Assembly: GCF_001984095.1 (NCBI RefSeq)
Contig: NZ_LYVQ01000039.1
Location: forward strand, 1-36,117
DNA length: 36,117 bases
Reading direction: 5' to 3'
From: Pelomonas sp. KK5
GTDB lineage: Bacteria > Pseudomonadota > Gammaproteobacteria > Burkholderiales > Burkholderiaceae_C
Below, piece by piece: positions 8,001-15,879 of the stretch; the stretch's first letter is position 1, and each line of letters starts with the position of its first letter. Under the pieces are notes generated by a model that worked only from the letters and a program-made list of their open reading frames with translations, was not told the DNA's origin and did no database searches. Made by a program: the position numbers and the translations under genes.

Positions 8001-10732
8001 GCAATGCCGGCACGGTCGGTTACGACGACCTCTCCGCACTGGCCCGCGCGCTGGAGCATGCGCTGGGCCGCGCCCAGCACACCAGCCGCTACAGCGAGGC
8101 CGAGGCGCAGATGTTCGTGCGCGCCGCCGAGGACATCCGTCACCTGTTGCACCAGTTCGCCGCGGGCTTCCTGAAGCCGCACGATGCAGCCCTCGTGGCG
8201 CAGCTGAACGACTACGTGCCGGCGCCGGAGCCGCAGACCCTGTCCCCCGCGCCGGTGGACCTGCCGCCGGAAGCGGAAGCGGAACCCGAACCGGTTGCCA
8301 TGCAGGCGCCCTTGCTCGACATGCCCTCCGCCGATGCGGACGAAGTCGAGCCCGGCCTGCCCGACCAGATCGATCCCGAGCTGTTCCCGATCTTCGAGGA
8401 AGAGGCCCGCGACCTGTTGCGCGACCTGCACGGGGCGCTGCGCGAATGGGCGGCGCGCCCGGGCGACCAGGGCCGCGCGGCGGCCTGCATGCGCGCGCTG
8501 CACACCTTCAAGGGCGGTGCGCGCCTGTGCGGCGCCATGCGCCTGGGCGAACAGGCCCACGAGCTGGAATCGGCGATCGAGCGGGTGCTGGGCAAGGGCG
8601 ACGCCCAGGCCAGCGACCTGCATGCGCTCCAGGATGCCGGCGATGCCCTGGAGACCGGCTACGAGCACCTGAGCCAGACCTGGCACGCGGCTCCATCGGC
8701 GGCAGCCGTCGCCATCGAATTGGCCGAGCCCGAGCCGCTGGAAGACGGACACCTCGACATCGAGCTGGAGATTTCCCCGGAAGACGCGGCCGGCCCGCAG
8801 GTCGACTGGGCAGCGCTGGCCGAGACGCAGGGCGAGGAGCATGCGCCCGAGGTGGCGGCCGCCGGCCTGCAGGCGCTGGTGCGCGTGCGCGGCAGCCTGC
8901 TGGAGCGCATGGCCGCCCAGGCCGGTGAGGTGAGCATCCGCCGCTCGCGGCTGGAGTCCGAGCTGGCCCAGATGAAGAGCGCGCTGCTCGACCTGGACGA
9001 CAACCTCGACCGCCTGCGCGGCCAGCTGCGCGAGCTGGAAGTGCAGGCCGAGGCGCAGATGGGCCGCCAGCAGGAAGCTGCCGCCGCTGAATCCAAGGAC
9101 TTCGACCCGCTGGAGTTCGACCGCTACACCCGCTTCCAGGAACTGACCCGGATGCTGGCCGAGTCGGTCAACGACGTGGCCACCGTGCAGCGCAGCCTGC
9201 AGCGCAATGTGCAGCTGGGCGAAGACGAGCTGGCCGCGCAGTCGCGCCTGACCCGCGAGCTGCAGGACGACCTGCTGCGTACCCGCATGGTCGAGTTCGA
9301 CACCGCGATGGGCGAGCGCATGCACCGCGTGGTGCGCCAGGCGGCCCGCGATGCGGCGCGCCAGGTGAAGCTGGAGATCGTCGGCGGCCAGACCGAGCTG
9401 GACCGCTCGGTGCTGGAGCGCATGGCCGGCGCCTTCGAGCATCTGCTGCGCAACAGCGTCAGCCATGGCATCGAGCTGCCCGAGCTGCGCGCCGCCATCG
9501 GCAAGGAGGCCACCGGCACGATCCGCGTGCAGGTGCGCCAGGAAGGCAACGAGGTGCTGCTGGAGTTCGGCGACGACGGCCAGGGCCTGGACCTGGACCG
9601 CATCCGCGAACGCGGCCTGGCCCAGGGCCTGATCAAGCCGGACGAGACGCCCGACGAGAAGGCACTGCAGCAACTGATCTTCGCGCCGGGCTTCTCCACC
9701 GCCGGCAAGGTGACCGAGCTGTCCGGCCGCGGCGTCGGCATGGACGTGGTGCGGGCTGAGGTCAGCACGCTGGGCGGCTCGATCGAGACCGCGTCCACGC
9801 CGGGCCAGGGCACGCGCTTCCTGCTGCGCCTGCCGCTGACGACCGCGCTGACCCAGATCGTCGTGCTGCGCTGTGGCGAGCAGACGGTGGCCGTGCCGGC
9901 CAGCCTGATGGAATCCGTGCAGCGCCTGCCGGCCGAGCAGGTCGAGGCGGCCTATGCGTCCGGGCAGATGGAGCTCGGCGGCCAGACCCAGCCCTTCTAC
10001 TGGCTCGGCGGGCTGATGGGGCAGAGCGACCGCGGCGTGCCGCATGGCAAGACCCTGCCGGTGGTGCTGGTGCGCAGTGCCCAGCAGCGGCTGGCCCTGC
10101 ATGTGGACGAGGTGATGGGCAACCAGGAAGTGGTGGTCAAGAACCTCGGCCCGCAGCTGCACCGCGTGCCTGGCCTGGCCGGCATCAGCCTGCTGGCCTC
10201 GGGCGACGTGGCGCTGATCTACAACCCGGTGGCACTGGCCAGCTGGTACGGCGCCGCGGCGCTGGAACGGGTGCGGCAGATCCAGCAACCGGGCGGTGCC
10301 GAGGACGGCGAGGCCGTGCATGCGGCGATCGCCCCGCCGAAGCTGGCCCCGCTGATCTTCGTCGTCGACGACTCGCTGACCGTGCGCCGCGTCACCCAGC
10401 GCCTGCTGGAGCGCGAGGGCTATCGCGTGCAGCTGGCCAAGGACGGCATGGACGCGATGGAAAAGCTCGCCGGCGAGGAACTGCCGGCGCTGGTGCTGTC
10501 GGACATCGAGATGCCCCGCATGGACGGCTTCGACCTGGTCCGCAACATGCGCTCGGATCCGCGCCTGAACCGCCTGCCGGTCATCATGATCACCTCGCGC
10601 ATCGCGCAGAAGCACCGCGACTATGCGGGGCAGCTGGGCGTCGACCACTACCTCGGCAAGCCGTATGACGAGGAGCACCTGCTCGGCCTGATCCAGCGCT
10701 ACACCAGCCCCGAGCACCTGTCCGTGATGTGA
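5030..10732 (+). CDS. chpA: Hybrid chemotaxis histidine kinase ChpA/PilL with multiple Hpt modules
   Basis: 1900-residue cytosolic kinase of the Pil-Chp system. Hpt-like modules are seen around H70 (LHQVAGVL), Q504 (LQAMRGVL, where the phospho-His is replaced by Gln), H708 (HTLKGSG), H987 (HALAGNAG) and H1158 (HTFKGGA). Long Pro/Ala/Glu linkers join them at about 600-660 and 785-935. A dimerisation helix region precedes the CheA-type ATPase, with N-box LLRNSVSHG (N1475, H1479), GDDGQGLD and GRGVGMD. A CheW-like regulatory domain follows (about 1605-1740), then a C-terminal receiver with phospho-acceptor D1825 (LSDIEMPRMDG). ATG at 5030 is 3 bp after pilJ. It should phosphorylate PilG and PilH. 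No chpB or pilK methylation genes follow. Confidence 0.94.
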   Translation: MNSTMDARDSEFPADLSPLAWVEEELRRSLETVHKTLRRQLRDGDTRMSSFAGTELQPSGALQSAAQQLHQVAGVLSLVGLPAGATLLRASEVAVENLAEHPASVDLQAVETIERADFALMSYIARALAGNKTSTLALFPAYRELQAFNHAERAHPADLWQKEFRWLELPADSTARPLPASAARAAFEAVLLKAMREQSPTGQAVHARTLSELCAALAAGLPPEQPRSRTLWQLAAAVYEAQSLALLPVDAFVKRLGSRLLAQLRLIAQGDGGISEQLAGDLLFFCAQVQASPQVAPRLAAVQFTYELGEDDRGNYEDDSLGRIDPNWVLQARRRVASAKESWSSAAEGDTHRLAGLDEQFAQLSESLARLFPRGEVLGETLQRAVVGTLRSGKPPHPALAMEVATSLLYIDAALDDAAFDQPEQAQRVDRLARRVENVAHGEPPEALEAWMEDLYRRVSDRQTLGSVVHELRASLSEIEREADEYFRTPARRELLIPVPGQLQAMRGVLTVLGLSQAAQACLRMRDEIDELANTEVDPQLPGPRELFERLANNLGALGFMIDMLSVQPALAKRMFRFDEASGRLDPLMGRRSGARRVPAVEEPVEAQVEVLAEPELLEEVYAPAPAALELPPLPIELPSLELDLPPPAPEPAPQPAPAPSVAADPEMLEIFLEEAAEVLGNAREAMAVLRQDGSDRSRLTDLRRAFHTLKGSGRMVGLTEFGEGAWACEQLFNARLAEPAPQADAALLDFTGSALDYLGNWVEQIAGRQGGHFLPDPLRRGADALRLPPEPQEEPAPAEAVIEVPEVAEIIEPAALDEFLPEPALTLDLPPLSDAAPAPAPVVEAAPLPAEDEPFVLDLTPPELQTTVAMHETVDLPDFTLDLDIGELEPAPPAPAPAPHLALVPPPEPQPEPVAAEADAEAAEEDADASSEDGIKVIGPLRISITLFNIFLNEADELSRRLGTTLAEWALELSRPVPPASESLAHALAGNAGTVGYDDLSALARALEHALGRAQHTSRYSEAEAQMFVRAAEDIRHLLHQFAAGFLKPHDAALVAQLNDYVPAPEPQTLSPAPVDLPPEAEAEPEPVAMQAPLLDMPSADADEVEPGLPDQIDPELFPIFEEEARDLLRDLHGALREWAARPGDQGRAAACMRALHTFKGGARLCGAMRLGEQAHELESAIERVLGKGDAQASDLHALQDAGDALETGYEHLSQTWHAAPSAAAVAIELAEPEPLEDGHLDIELEISPEDAAGPQVDWAALAETQGEEHAPEVAAAGLQALVRVRGSLLERMAAQAGEVSIRRSRLESELAQMKSALLDLDDNLDRLRGQLRELEVQAEAQMGRQQEAAAAESKDFDPLEFDRYTRFQELTRMLAESVNDVATVQRSLQRNVQLGEDELAAQSRLTRELQDDLLRTRMVEFDTAMGERMHRVVRQAARDAARQVKLEIVGGQTELDRSVLERMAGAFEHLLRNSVSHGIELPELRAAIGKEATGTIRVQVRQEGNEVLLEFGDDGQGLDLDRIRERGLAQGLIKPDETPDEKALQQLIFAPGFSTAGKVTELSGRGVGMDVVRAEVSTLGGSIETASTPGQGTRFLLRLPLTTALTQIVVLRCGEQTVAVPASLMESVQRLPAEQVEAAYASGQMELGGQTQPFYWLGGLMGQSDRGVPHGKTLPVVLVRSAQQRLALHVDEVMGNQEVVVKNLGPQLHRVPGLAGISLLASGDVALIYNPVALASWYGAAALERVRQIQQPGGAEDGEAVHAAIAPPKLAPLIFVVDDSLTVRRVTQRLLEREGYRVQLAKDGMDAMEKLAGEELPALVLSDIEMPRMDGFDLVRNMRSDPRLNRLPVIMITSRIAQKHRDYAGQLGVDHYLGKPYDEEHLLGLIQRYTSPEHLSVM

Positions 10733-10737
10733 GTGCA

Positions 10738-10757
10738 GGGTGCCCCGCGGGGCACCC
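10738..10757 (+). terminator. Palindromic stem after chpA, possible terminator
   Basis: GGGTGCCCCG and CGGGGCACCC form a perfect 20-bp palindrome starting 6 bases after the chpA stop. It is followed by C residues rather than a T-run, so it is a weak intrinsic terminator at best. Its place between the long pil operon and a new promoter for the next gene favours a transcript-end role. Confidence 0.45.
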
Positions 10758-10771
10758 CCCACGTCCGCAAA

Positions 10772-10800
10772 TTGCCAAGGGTCAGGTCGACACCTACCGT
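10772..10800 (+). promoter_or_regulatory. Candidate sigma-70 promoter of the orphan receiver gene
   Basis: TTGCCA (10772-10777) is separated by exactly 17 bp from TACCGT (10795-10800). The -35 matches five of six consensus positions; the -10 keeps the T, A and final T. The expected start site is about 20 nt before the GTG at 10829. This would make the receiver gene a separate unit from the pil operon. Confidence 0.4.
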
Positions 10801-10828
10801 GCAGCCTTCGTTGTAGAGGGTTGCCGTT

Positions 10829-11272
10829 GTGAGAAGAGTGCTGATCGTCGATGACCACCCGGCCGTCCGTGCCGGCATGCGCGAGCTGATCCTGAGCGAA
10901 TGGCCGCTGGCCGAGGTGCTGGAGGCGCCGACGCTGGGCCGGGGCCTGGCGCTGGGGCGAAGCCGCCGCCCCGACCTGCTGGTGCTGGACCTCGCGCTGC
11001 CCGACGCCGCCGGCGTGGCCAGCGGCACCGAGGGCGTGACGCGCGTGCGCTGCCAGCTGGCCGGCGTGCCCATCCTGGTGATCACCGGCGAGGCCGAGCG
11101 CATCGAGGCCGCGCGCCTGCTGGCCATGGGCGTGGCCGGCTACCTGCCGCGTGCGCAGCGAGCGCTCGAACTGCTGCCGGCGCTGCGGCGGATGATGGCC
11201 GGCGGGCGCTTCGTCACCGCCGGCCTGGCGCAGCGATTTCCCGGCCTGCTGGTGGACCTTAACCGGCGCTGA
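10829..11272 (+). CDS. Orphan NarL/FixJ-type receiver protein without DNA-binding domain
   Basis: 147-residue response-regulator receiver. D8/D9 form the acidic pocket, D54 (LLVLDLALPD) is the phospho-acceptor, and T86 (VITGE) is the switch residue. The normally invariant Lys in the GYLPK position is Arg (R108). Receivers of this class continue after GGRFV...LAQR into a LuxR-type HTH; here the frame stops after about 15 further residues with no HTH. The start is GTG at 10829, with AGAGGG (10815-10820) 8 nt upstream. It follows chpA but seems to have its own promoter. It may act by protein interaction, possibly as an extra Pil-Chp output, or be a decayed regulator; neither is shown. Confidence 0.8.
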   Translation: MRRVLIVDDHPAVRAGMRELILSEWPLAEVLEAPTLGRGLALGRSRRPDLLVLDLALPDAAGVASGTEGVTRVRCQLAGVPILVITGEAERIEAARLLAMGVAGYLPRAQRALELLPALRRMMAGGRFVTAGLAQRFPGLLVDLNRR

Positions 11273-11334
11273 AGCGGCGTCGAAACCACGCCGAAACCAC
11301 GCTCCGGCACGCCGCCGCCCCAGGCGCCGTGCCC

Positions 11335-11340
11335 TAGAAT
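11335..11340 (+). promoter_or_regulatory. -10 box of yqgE, 7 nt before the start codon
   Basis: TAGAAT lies 7 nt before the yqgE ATG at 11348, which would put the transcription start at or next to the first codon. No recognisable -35 hexamer or ribosome binding site is present. This is one of several similarly spaced -10 boxes in the window. Confidence 0.45.
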
Positions 11341-11347
11341 CCGCTCC

Positions 11348-11926
11348 ATGCCCACGGACCGGATCGACCTGACCAACCAGTTTCTGATCGCCATGCCGGG
11401 CATGGTCGACGAGGCCTTTGCCGGCAGCGTCGTCTACATGTGCGAGCACAACGACAAGGGCGCCCTGGGCCTGGTCATCAACAAGCCGATCTCGCTGACG
11501 CTGGGCAACCTGTTCGAGAAGGTCGACCTCAGCCTTCCCTACGACGAACTCGCCGCCCGCCCGGTCTACTACGGCGGCCCGGTGCAGACCGAGCGCGGCT
11601 TCGTGCTGCACGAGCGCCTGGACGAGGAGGGCGGCCACTACAACGCCACGTTGAGCGTGCCCGGCGGCCTGGAGATGACCACCAGCCGCGACGTGCTGGA
11701 GGCGCTGTCCAATGGCGCCGGCCCCAAGCGCGTGATCGTCACGCTGGGCTACAGCGGCTGGGCCGCCGGCCAGCTCGAGGAAGAGATCGGCCGCAACGGC
11801 TGGCTCACCGTCGACGCCGCGCCGGAGATCATCTTCGACACGCCGATCGAGGAGCGCTACGACCGTGCGCTGGCGCTGCTGGGTGTGGACCCGCGCATGT
11901 TGAGCGCCGAGGCGGGTCACGCCTGA
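11348..11926 (+). CDS. yqgE: YqgE/AlgH family protein (UPF0301)
   Basis: 192-residue cytosolic protein of the YqgE/AlgH family. Typical motifs are LTNQFLIAMPGM at the N-terminus, VVYMCEHNDKGALGLVINKP, VYYGGPVQTERGFVLH, and LGYSGWAAGQLEEEI with NGWLTVDA near the C-terminus. Length is normal. The biochemical function of the family is not settled; in Pseudomonas AlgH has been linked to alginate regulation. It precedes yqgF and the pyrR-pyrB-pyrC' genes, the arrangement usual in betaproteobacteria. The ATG at 11348 begins the conserved N-terminus and has no Shine-Dalgarno sequence. Confidence 0.92.
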   Translation: MPTDRIDLTNQFLIAMPGMVDEAFAGSVVYMCEHNDKGALGLVINKPISLTLGNLFEKVDLSLPYDELAARPVYYGGPVQTERGFVLHERLDEEGGHYNATLSVPGGLEMTTSRDVLEALSNGAGPKRVIVTLGYSGWAAGQLEEEIGRNGWLTVDAAPEIIFDTPIEERYDRALALLGVDPRMLSAEAGHA

Positions 11927-11945
11927 GCAGGGATTGCGGCACGCT

Positions 11946-11951
11946 TAAAAT
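11946..11951 (+). promoter_or_regulatory. -10 box of yqgF, 8 nt before the start codon
   Basis: TAAAAT (preceded by another T) ends 8 nt before the ATG at 11960. No clear -35 and no ribosome binding site are visible. The spacing implies a leaderless or near-leaderless transcript for the yqgF-pyr operon. Confidence 0.45.
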
Positions 11952-11959
11952 GCCGCGCC

Positions 11960-12352
11960 ATGCCAACGAATACGCCAGCCTCCGCTCAGACCCCGCTGGC
12001 CTTTGATTTCGGCACCCGCCGCGTCGGCGTCGCCAGCGGCAACCGCTTCACCGGCACCGCCCGGCCGCTTACCTCCATCGCCCCCGATTTCGCCGCCGTC
12101 GAAAAGCTGATCCGCGAATGGCAGCCCGACGCGCTGGTGATCGGCGTGCCGCGCCATCCGGACGGCAACGAGCACGAGATGACCGAACGCGCCCGCAAGT
12201 TCGGCCGCCAGCTCTCGGGCCGCTTCCACCTGCCGGTCTACGAGGTGGACGAGCGCTACACCTCCGTCGAGGCCGAGAGTCATGGCGCCAAGGATGTCGA
12301 CGCCGCCGCCGCCGCCCTGATCCTCGAACAATTCTTCCGCGAGAACCCATGA
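11960..12352 (+). CDS. yqgF: Holliday junction resolvase-like protein YqgF/RuvX (pre-16S rRNA nuclease)
   Basis: 130-residue RNase H-fold protein. The N-terminal strand LAFDFGTRRVGVAS carries the first catalytic Asp (D16). LVIGVPRHPDG and VYEVDERYTSVEAE supply later family motifs including the acidic E, and GAKDVDAAAAALILEQF ends with the C-terminal Asp region. YqgF is known for maturation of the 5' end of 16S rRNA in E. coli; the resolvase role is by fold only. Its stop overlaps the pyrR start in an ATGA junction (12349-12352), showing translational coupling with the pyrimidine genes. Confidence 0.92.
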   Translation: MPTNTPASAQTPLAFDFGTRRVGVASGNRFTGTARPLTSIAPDFAAVEKLIREWQPDALVIGVPRHPDGNEHEMTERARKFGRQLSGRFHLPVYEVDERYTSVEAESHGAKDVDAAAAALILEQFFRENP

Positions 12353-12852
12353 GTACATTGCATCTCGACGCCGAAGCGCTCTACGCCGACCTGCTCGCCG
12401 GCGTGCGTCGCTTGATGGAGCCGAACACGGCCCTGGTCGGCATCTGGTCCGGCGGCGCCTGGCTGGCCGAGCGCCTGCACAAGGACCTGGGCCTCAGCGA
12501 GGGTCACGGCGTGATCTCCAGCTCCCTGCACCGCGACGACTTCGGCTCGCGCGGCATGAGCGCCAGCGCCGACCATACGAAGCTGCCCTTCGAGGTCGAA
12601 GGCCGGCCGATCCTGTTGATCGACGACGTGCTCTACACCGGCCGCACGACCCGCGCGGTCATCAACGAACTGTTCGACTTCGGACGCCCCGCCAGCGTCA
12701 CGCTGGCCGTGCTGGTGGACCGCGGCGGACGCCAGCTGCCGATCGAACCCGCCTTCTCGGCTGCGCGCGTGAGCCTGGCCCGGGAGCAGAACCTGCAGCT
12801 CGCCAAGGACGAGGCTGGCCGCTTCAGCTTCGACCTCAAGAAGGCTGATTGA
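12349..12852 (+). CDS. pyrR: Bifunctional pyr regulator / uracil phosphoribosyltransferase PyrR
   Basis: 167-residue type I phosphoribosyltransferase. The PRPP loop is [16 protein letters not shown], and the family-specific flexible segment [10 protein letters not shown] lies mid-protein. In Gram-positives PyrR binds pyr mRNA and attenuates transcription; in proteobacteria it sits at the head of pyrBC' operons, with its regulatory role less clear. The start ATG overlaps the yqgF stop by 4 nt, and its own TGA overlaps a possible TTG start of pyrB. I see no obvious PyrR-type antiterminator hairpin in the short junctions, so control by mRNA binding is not supported by this sequence. Confidence 0.93.
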   Translation: MSTLHLDAEALYADLLAGVRRLMEPNTALVGIWSGGAWLAERLHKDLGLSEGHGVISSSLHRDDFGSRGMSASADHTKLPFEVEGRPILLIDDVLYTGRTTRAVINELFDFGRPASVTLAVLVDRGGRQLPIEPAFSAARVSLAREQNLQLAKDEAGRFSFDLKKAD

Positions 12853-12860
12853 ACAAAGAC

Positions 12861-13826
12861 ATGCTCAGCAAACGAAACCCCCAACTGAACAAGCATGGCG
12901 AGCTGGTCCACCTGCTCTCCATCGAAGGCCTGCCGCGGCCCGTGATCCACCAGATCCTGGACACCGCGGGCACCTTCCTCTCCGTCAACGACCGCGAGGT
13001 CAAGAAGGTGCCGCTGCTGCGCGGCAAGTCGGTGTTCAACCTGTTCTTCGAGAACAGCACGCGCACCCGCACCACCTTCGAGATCGCCGCCAAGCGCCTG
13101 TCGGCCGACGTGATCAACCTGGACATCGCGCGCAGTTCCACCGCCAAGGGCGAGACCCTGCTGGACACGGTGGCCAACCTCAGCGCGATGCATGCCGACA
13201 TGTTCGTCGTGCGCCACAGCGAGAGTGGCGCCCCGCACCTGATCGCCCAGCACTGCGCGCCGCATGTGCACGTGGTCAACGCCGGTGACGGCCGCCACGC
13301 GCACCCGACCCAGGGGCTGCTGGACATGTACACGATCCGGCACTTCAAGAAGGACTTCACCCAGCTGACGGTGGCCATCGTCGGCGACATCGTGCACAGC
13401 CGTGTCGCCCGCTCGGACATCCACGCGCTGAGCATCCTCGGCGTGCCCGAGATCCGCGCCGTCGGCCCCAAGACGCTGGTGCCGGGCGACCTGCGCGAGA
13501 TGGGCGTCAAGGTCTGCCACGACATGGCCGAGGGCATCCGCGACGCCGACGTGATCATCATGCTGCGCCTGCAGAACGAGCGCATGAGCGGCGCGATGCT
13601 GCCCAGCGCCGGCGAGTTCTTCAAGCACTTCGGCCTGACGCCGGAGAAGCTGGCGCTGGCCAAGCCCGATGCGATCGTGATGCACCCGGGCCCGATCAAC
13701 CGCGGCGTGGAGATCGCCTCCGACGTGGCCGACGGCAAGCAGAGCGTGATCCTGCCGCAGGTCACCTTCGGCATCGCGGTCCGCATGGCCGTCATGAGCA
13801 TCCTCGCAGGCAACGAAGCGTCATGA
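12861..13826 (+). CDS. pyrB: Aspartate carbamoyltransferase catalytic subunit
   Basis: Catalyses carbamoyl phosphate + aspartate to N-carbamoyl-aspartate, the committed step of pyrimidine synthesis. The carbamoyl-phosphate loop is [13 protein letters not shown], the substrate segment is [17 protein letters not shown], and LRLQNERM lies in the aspartate domain. ATG at 12861 gives 321 residues with an N-terminus ([25 protein letters not shown]) matching betaproteobacterial homologues. An alternative TTG at 12849, overlapping the pyrR stop, would add 4 residues and sits at better distance from AAGAAGG (12838-12844). No pyrI regulatory subunit follows; instead the inactive pyrC' does, as expected for class A ATCase dodecamers. 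Confidence 0.95.
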   Translation: MLSKRNPQLNKHGELVHLLSIEGLPRPVIHQILDTAGTFLSVNDREVKKVPLLRGKSVFNLFFENSTRTRTTFEIAAKRLSADVINLDIARSSTAKGETLLDTVANLSAMHADMFVVRHSESGAPHLIAQHCAPHVHVVNAGDGRHAHPTQGLLDMYTIRHFKKDFTQLTVAIVGDIVHSRVARSDIHALSILGVPEIRAVGPKTLVPGDLREMGVKVCHDMAEGIRDADVIIMLRLQNERMSGAMLPSAGEFFKHFGLTPEKLALAKPDAIVMHPGPINRGVEIASDVADGKQSVILPQVTFGIAVRMAVMSILAGNEAS

Positions 13827-15136
13827 AAATCCTGATCAAGAACGGCCGGCTGATCGACCCGGCATCCGGCCTGGACCAGCTCGGCGACCTCGCCATCGCC
13901 GGCGGCCGCATCGTCGCGCTGGGCGAAGCCGTACCTAACTTCGAGCCCGAGCGCACCATCGATGCGACCGGCCTGATCGTCGCCCCCGGCCTGGTCGACC
14001 TGGCCGCGCGGCTGCGCGAGCCCGGCCACGAGCACGAGGGCATGCTGGAGAGCGAACTGGAGGCCGCGGCGGCCGGTGGCATTACCAGCCTGGTCTGCCC
14101 GCCTGACACCGACCCCGCGCTGGACGAGCCCGGCCTGGTCGAGATGCTGAAGTTCCGCGCCCGCAAGCTGAGCCTGTGCCGGCTGTTCCCGCTCGGCGCG
14201 CTGACCAAGAACCTCGACGGCGAAGCGCTGACCGAGATGGCCGAGCTGACCGAGTCCGGCTGCGTCGGCTTCTCGCAGGCCGAGGCGCCGGTGAAGGACA
14301 CGCTGGTGCTGATGCGCGCGCTGCAGTACGCCGCCACCTACGACTACACCGTCTGGCTGCGCCCGCAGGACGCCTGGCTGGGCAAGGGCGTGGCGGCCAG
14401 TGGGGCCGTCGCGACCCGCCTGGGCCTCGGCGGCGTGCCGGTGATGGCCGAGACGGTGGCCCTGCACACGATCTTCGAGCTGCTGCGCGCCACCGGCGCC
14501 CGCGCCCACCTGTGCCGCATCAGCAGCGCCGCCGGTGTCGAGCTGATCCGTGCGGCCAAGAAGGAAGGGCTGAAGGTCACGGCCGACGTGTCCATCAACT
14601 CCTTGCACCTGACCGACGTGGACATCGGCTACTTCAACCCGGCCATGCGCGTGACCCCGCCGCTGCGCCAGGGCCGTGACCGCGACGCGCTGCGCGCCGG
14701 CCTGGCCGACGGCACGATCGACGCGCTGGTCAGCGACCACATGCCGGTCGGTGCCGACGAGAAGAACGTGCCCTTCGCCGAGGCCACGCCGGGTGCGACG
14801 GGGCTGGAGCTGCTGCTCTCGCTGGCGCTGCGCTGGGCGCGCGACGAGCAACTGCCGCTGGCTCGCGCGCTGGCGGTGATCACTGCCGAGCCGGTGCGCG
14901 TGCTGGGCGCGGCGCTGGGATCGCTGGGCAACAGCGCGGGCCGGCTGGTGGCCGGCGGTGTGGCCGACATCTGCGTGTTCGACGCGGAGGCCGGCTGGGC
15001 CGTCACGCCGGACCAGCTGAAGAGCCAGGGCAAGCACACGCCCTTTGCCTTCGACATCACCGGCTTCGAGCTGCCCGCTCGCGTGCGCTACACGCTGGTG
15101 GCGGGCACGCTGGCCTACACGCGCGCCGAGGCCTGA
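13823..15136 (+). CDS. pyrC: Dihydroorotase-like protein PyrC' (probably non-catalytic)
   Basis: 437-residue amidohydrolase-fold protein whose start overlaps the pyrB stop by 4 nt (ATGA). The dihydroorotase scaffold is clear: [73 protein letters not shown]. In active enzymes the first strand reads DxHxH; here the two metal-binding His are Ala61 and Arg63. Pseudomonas PyrC' is known to be inactive in the same way and to be needed for assembly of the PyrB dodecamer, so a structural role is inferred. An active dihydroorotase must be encoded elsewhere. Confidence 0.88.
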   Translation: MKILIKNGRLIDPASGLDQLGDLAIAGGRIVALGEAVPNFEPERTIDATGLIVAPGLVDLAARLREPGHEHEGMLESELEAAAAGGITSLVCPPDTDPALDEPGLVEMLKFRARKLSLCRLFPLGALTKNLDGEALTEMAELTESGCVGFSQAEAPVKDTLVLMRALQYAATYDYTVWLRPQDAWLGKGVAASGAVATRLGLGGVPVMAETVALHTIFELLRATGARAHLCRISSAAGVELIRAAKKEGLKVTADVSINSLHLTDVDIGYFNPAMRVTPPLRQGRDRDALRAGLADGTIDALVSDHMPVGADEKNVPFAEATPGATGLELLLSLALRWARDEQLPLARALAVITAEPVRVLGAALGSLGNSAGRLVAGGVADICVFDAEAGWAVTPDQLKSQGKHTPFAFDITGFELPARVRYTLVAGTLAYTRAEA

Positions 15137-15879
15137 TGCGCCTGCCCATCGCGATCTGGCGGCTGTGCCGCCTGCTGCTGCATGTGCTGCGCGGCCTGGC
15201 CATCGTGCACCTGCGCTTCGGCGGGCTCGATGCGGCCGGTCGGCAGCGGCACATCCAGGCCTGGTCGCAAGGGCTGCTGCGCGTGCTGGGCATCGGCTTC
15301 AGCGTGCGAGGCGACGCGCCCCAGCCCGGGCCGCGGCTACTGGTGGCCAACCACGCGTCCTGGCTGGACATCCCGGCCGTCCATGCGCTGCTGCCCGAGG
15401 CTCGCTTCGTCTCCAAGGCCGCGATCCGCGACTGGCCGGTGCTGGGCAAGCTGGTGGACGGCGCCGGCACCATCTACCTGGAACGCAGCAGCAAGCGCGA
15501 TGCGCTGCGCGTCGTCCACCAGGCGGCCGATGCGCTGAAGGCCGGCGATACGGTAGCCTTCTTCCCGGAGGGCACGGTGGGGCCGGGACAGGAACTGCTG
15601 CCCTTCCACGGCAATCTGCTGCAGGCGGCAATCAGTGCCGCGGCACCGGTGCAGCCGCTGGTGCTGCGCTGGCATGAGCCGGGGCAGTGGTTCAGCGCCT
15701 CGACCGAGTTCGTCGGCGAGACGACGCTGCTGCAGAGCCTCGGGCGCATCCTCTGTGCGCGCGGGCTGGCGATCGAGCTGACCGTGCTGCCGGTGATGCA
15801 GGCCGCCGAGGCCGATCGTCGTGCGATGGCCGAGGCGCTGCGCGAGCAGATCGGTGCGGTCCTTCAGCCGCAGTCCTGA
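15136..15879 (+). CDS. plsC: 1-acyl-sn-glycerol-3-phosphate acyltransferase
   Basis: 247-residue membrane-associated acyltransferase that by family converts lysophosphatidic acid to phosphatidic acid. Motif I is NHASWLD (H73, D78), motif II is near SKAAIRDWPVLG, motif III is FPEGT, and LPF marks the acceptor region. An N-terminal hydrophobic segment (about residues 5-25) can associate with the inner membrane. The start ATG overlaps the pyrC' TGA by one base (TGATG), so it ends the pyr operon. Its 3' end overlaps the convergent Cys-rich gene by 16 bp. It could be a hemolysin/ornithine-lipid-type acyltransferase instead; the motifs alone do not separate these. Confidence 0.87.
   Translation: MRLPIAIWRLCRLLLHVLRGLAIVHLRFGGLDAAGRQRHIQAWSQGLLRVLGIGFSVRGDAPQPGPRLLVANHASWLDIPAVHALLPEARFVSKAAIRDWPVLGKLVDGAGTIYLERSSKRDALRVVHQAADALKAGDTVAFFPEGTVGPGQELLPFHGNLLQAAISAAAPVQPLVLRWHEPGQWFSASTEFVGETTLLQSLGRILCARGLAIELTVLPVMQAAEADRRAMAEALREQIGAVLQPQS

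Noticed and set aside
2129-11920. An antisense frame open for over 3200 codons opposite pilI-pilJ-chpA-receiver-yqgE
   Set aside because: All these plus-strand genes lie in the same phase and almost never use TTA, CTA or TCA codons, so the codon-aligned antisense frame has no stops. Its translation is low-complexity and shows no domain.
12838-12851. TTG at 12849 as the pyrB start
   Set aside because: Possible because of a nearby AAGAAGG, but the ATG at 12861 gives the N-terminus shared with homologues; kept only as an alternative in the pyrB entry.
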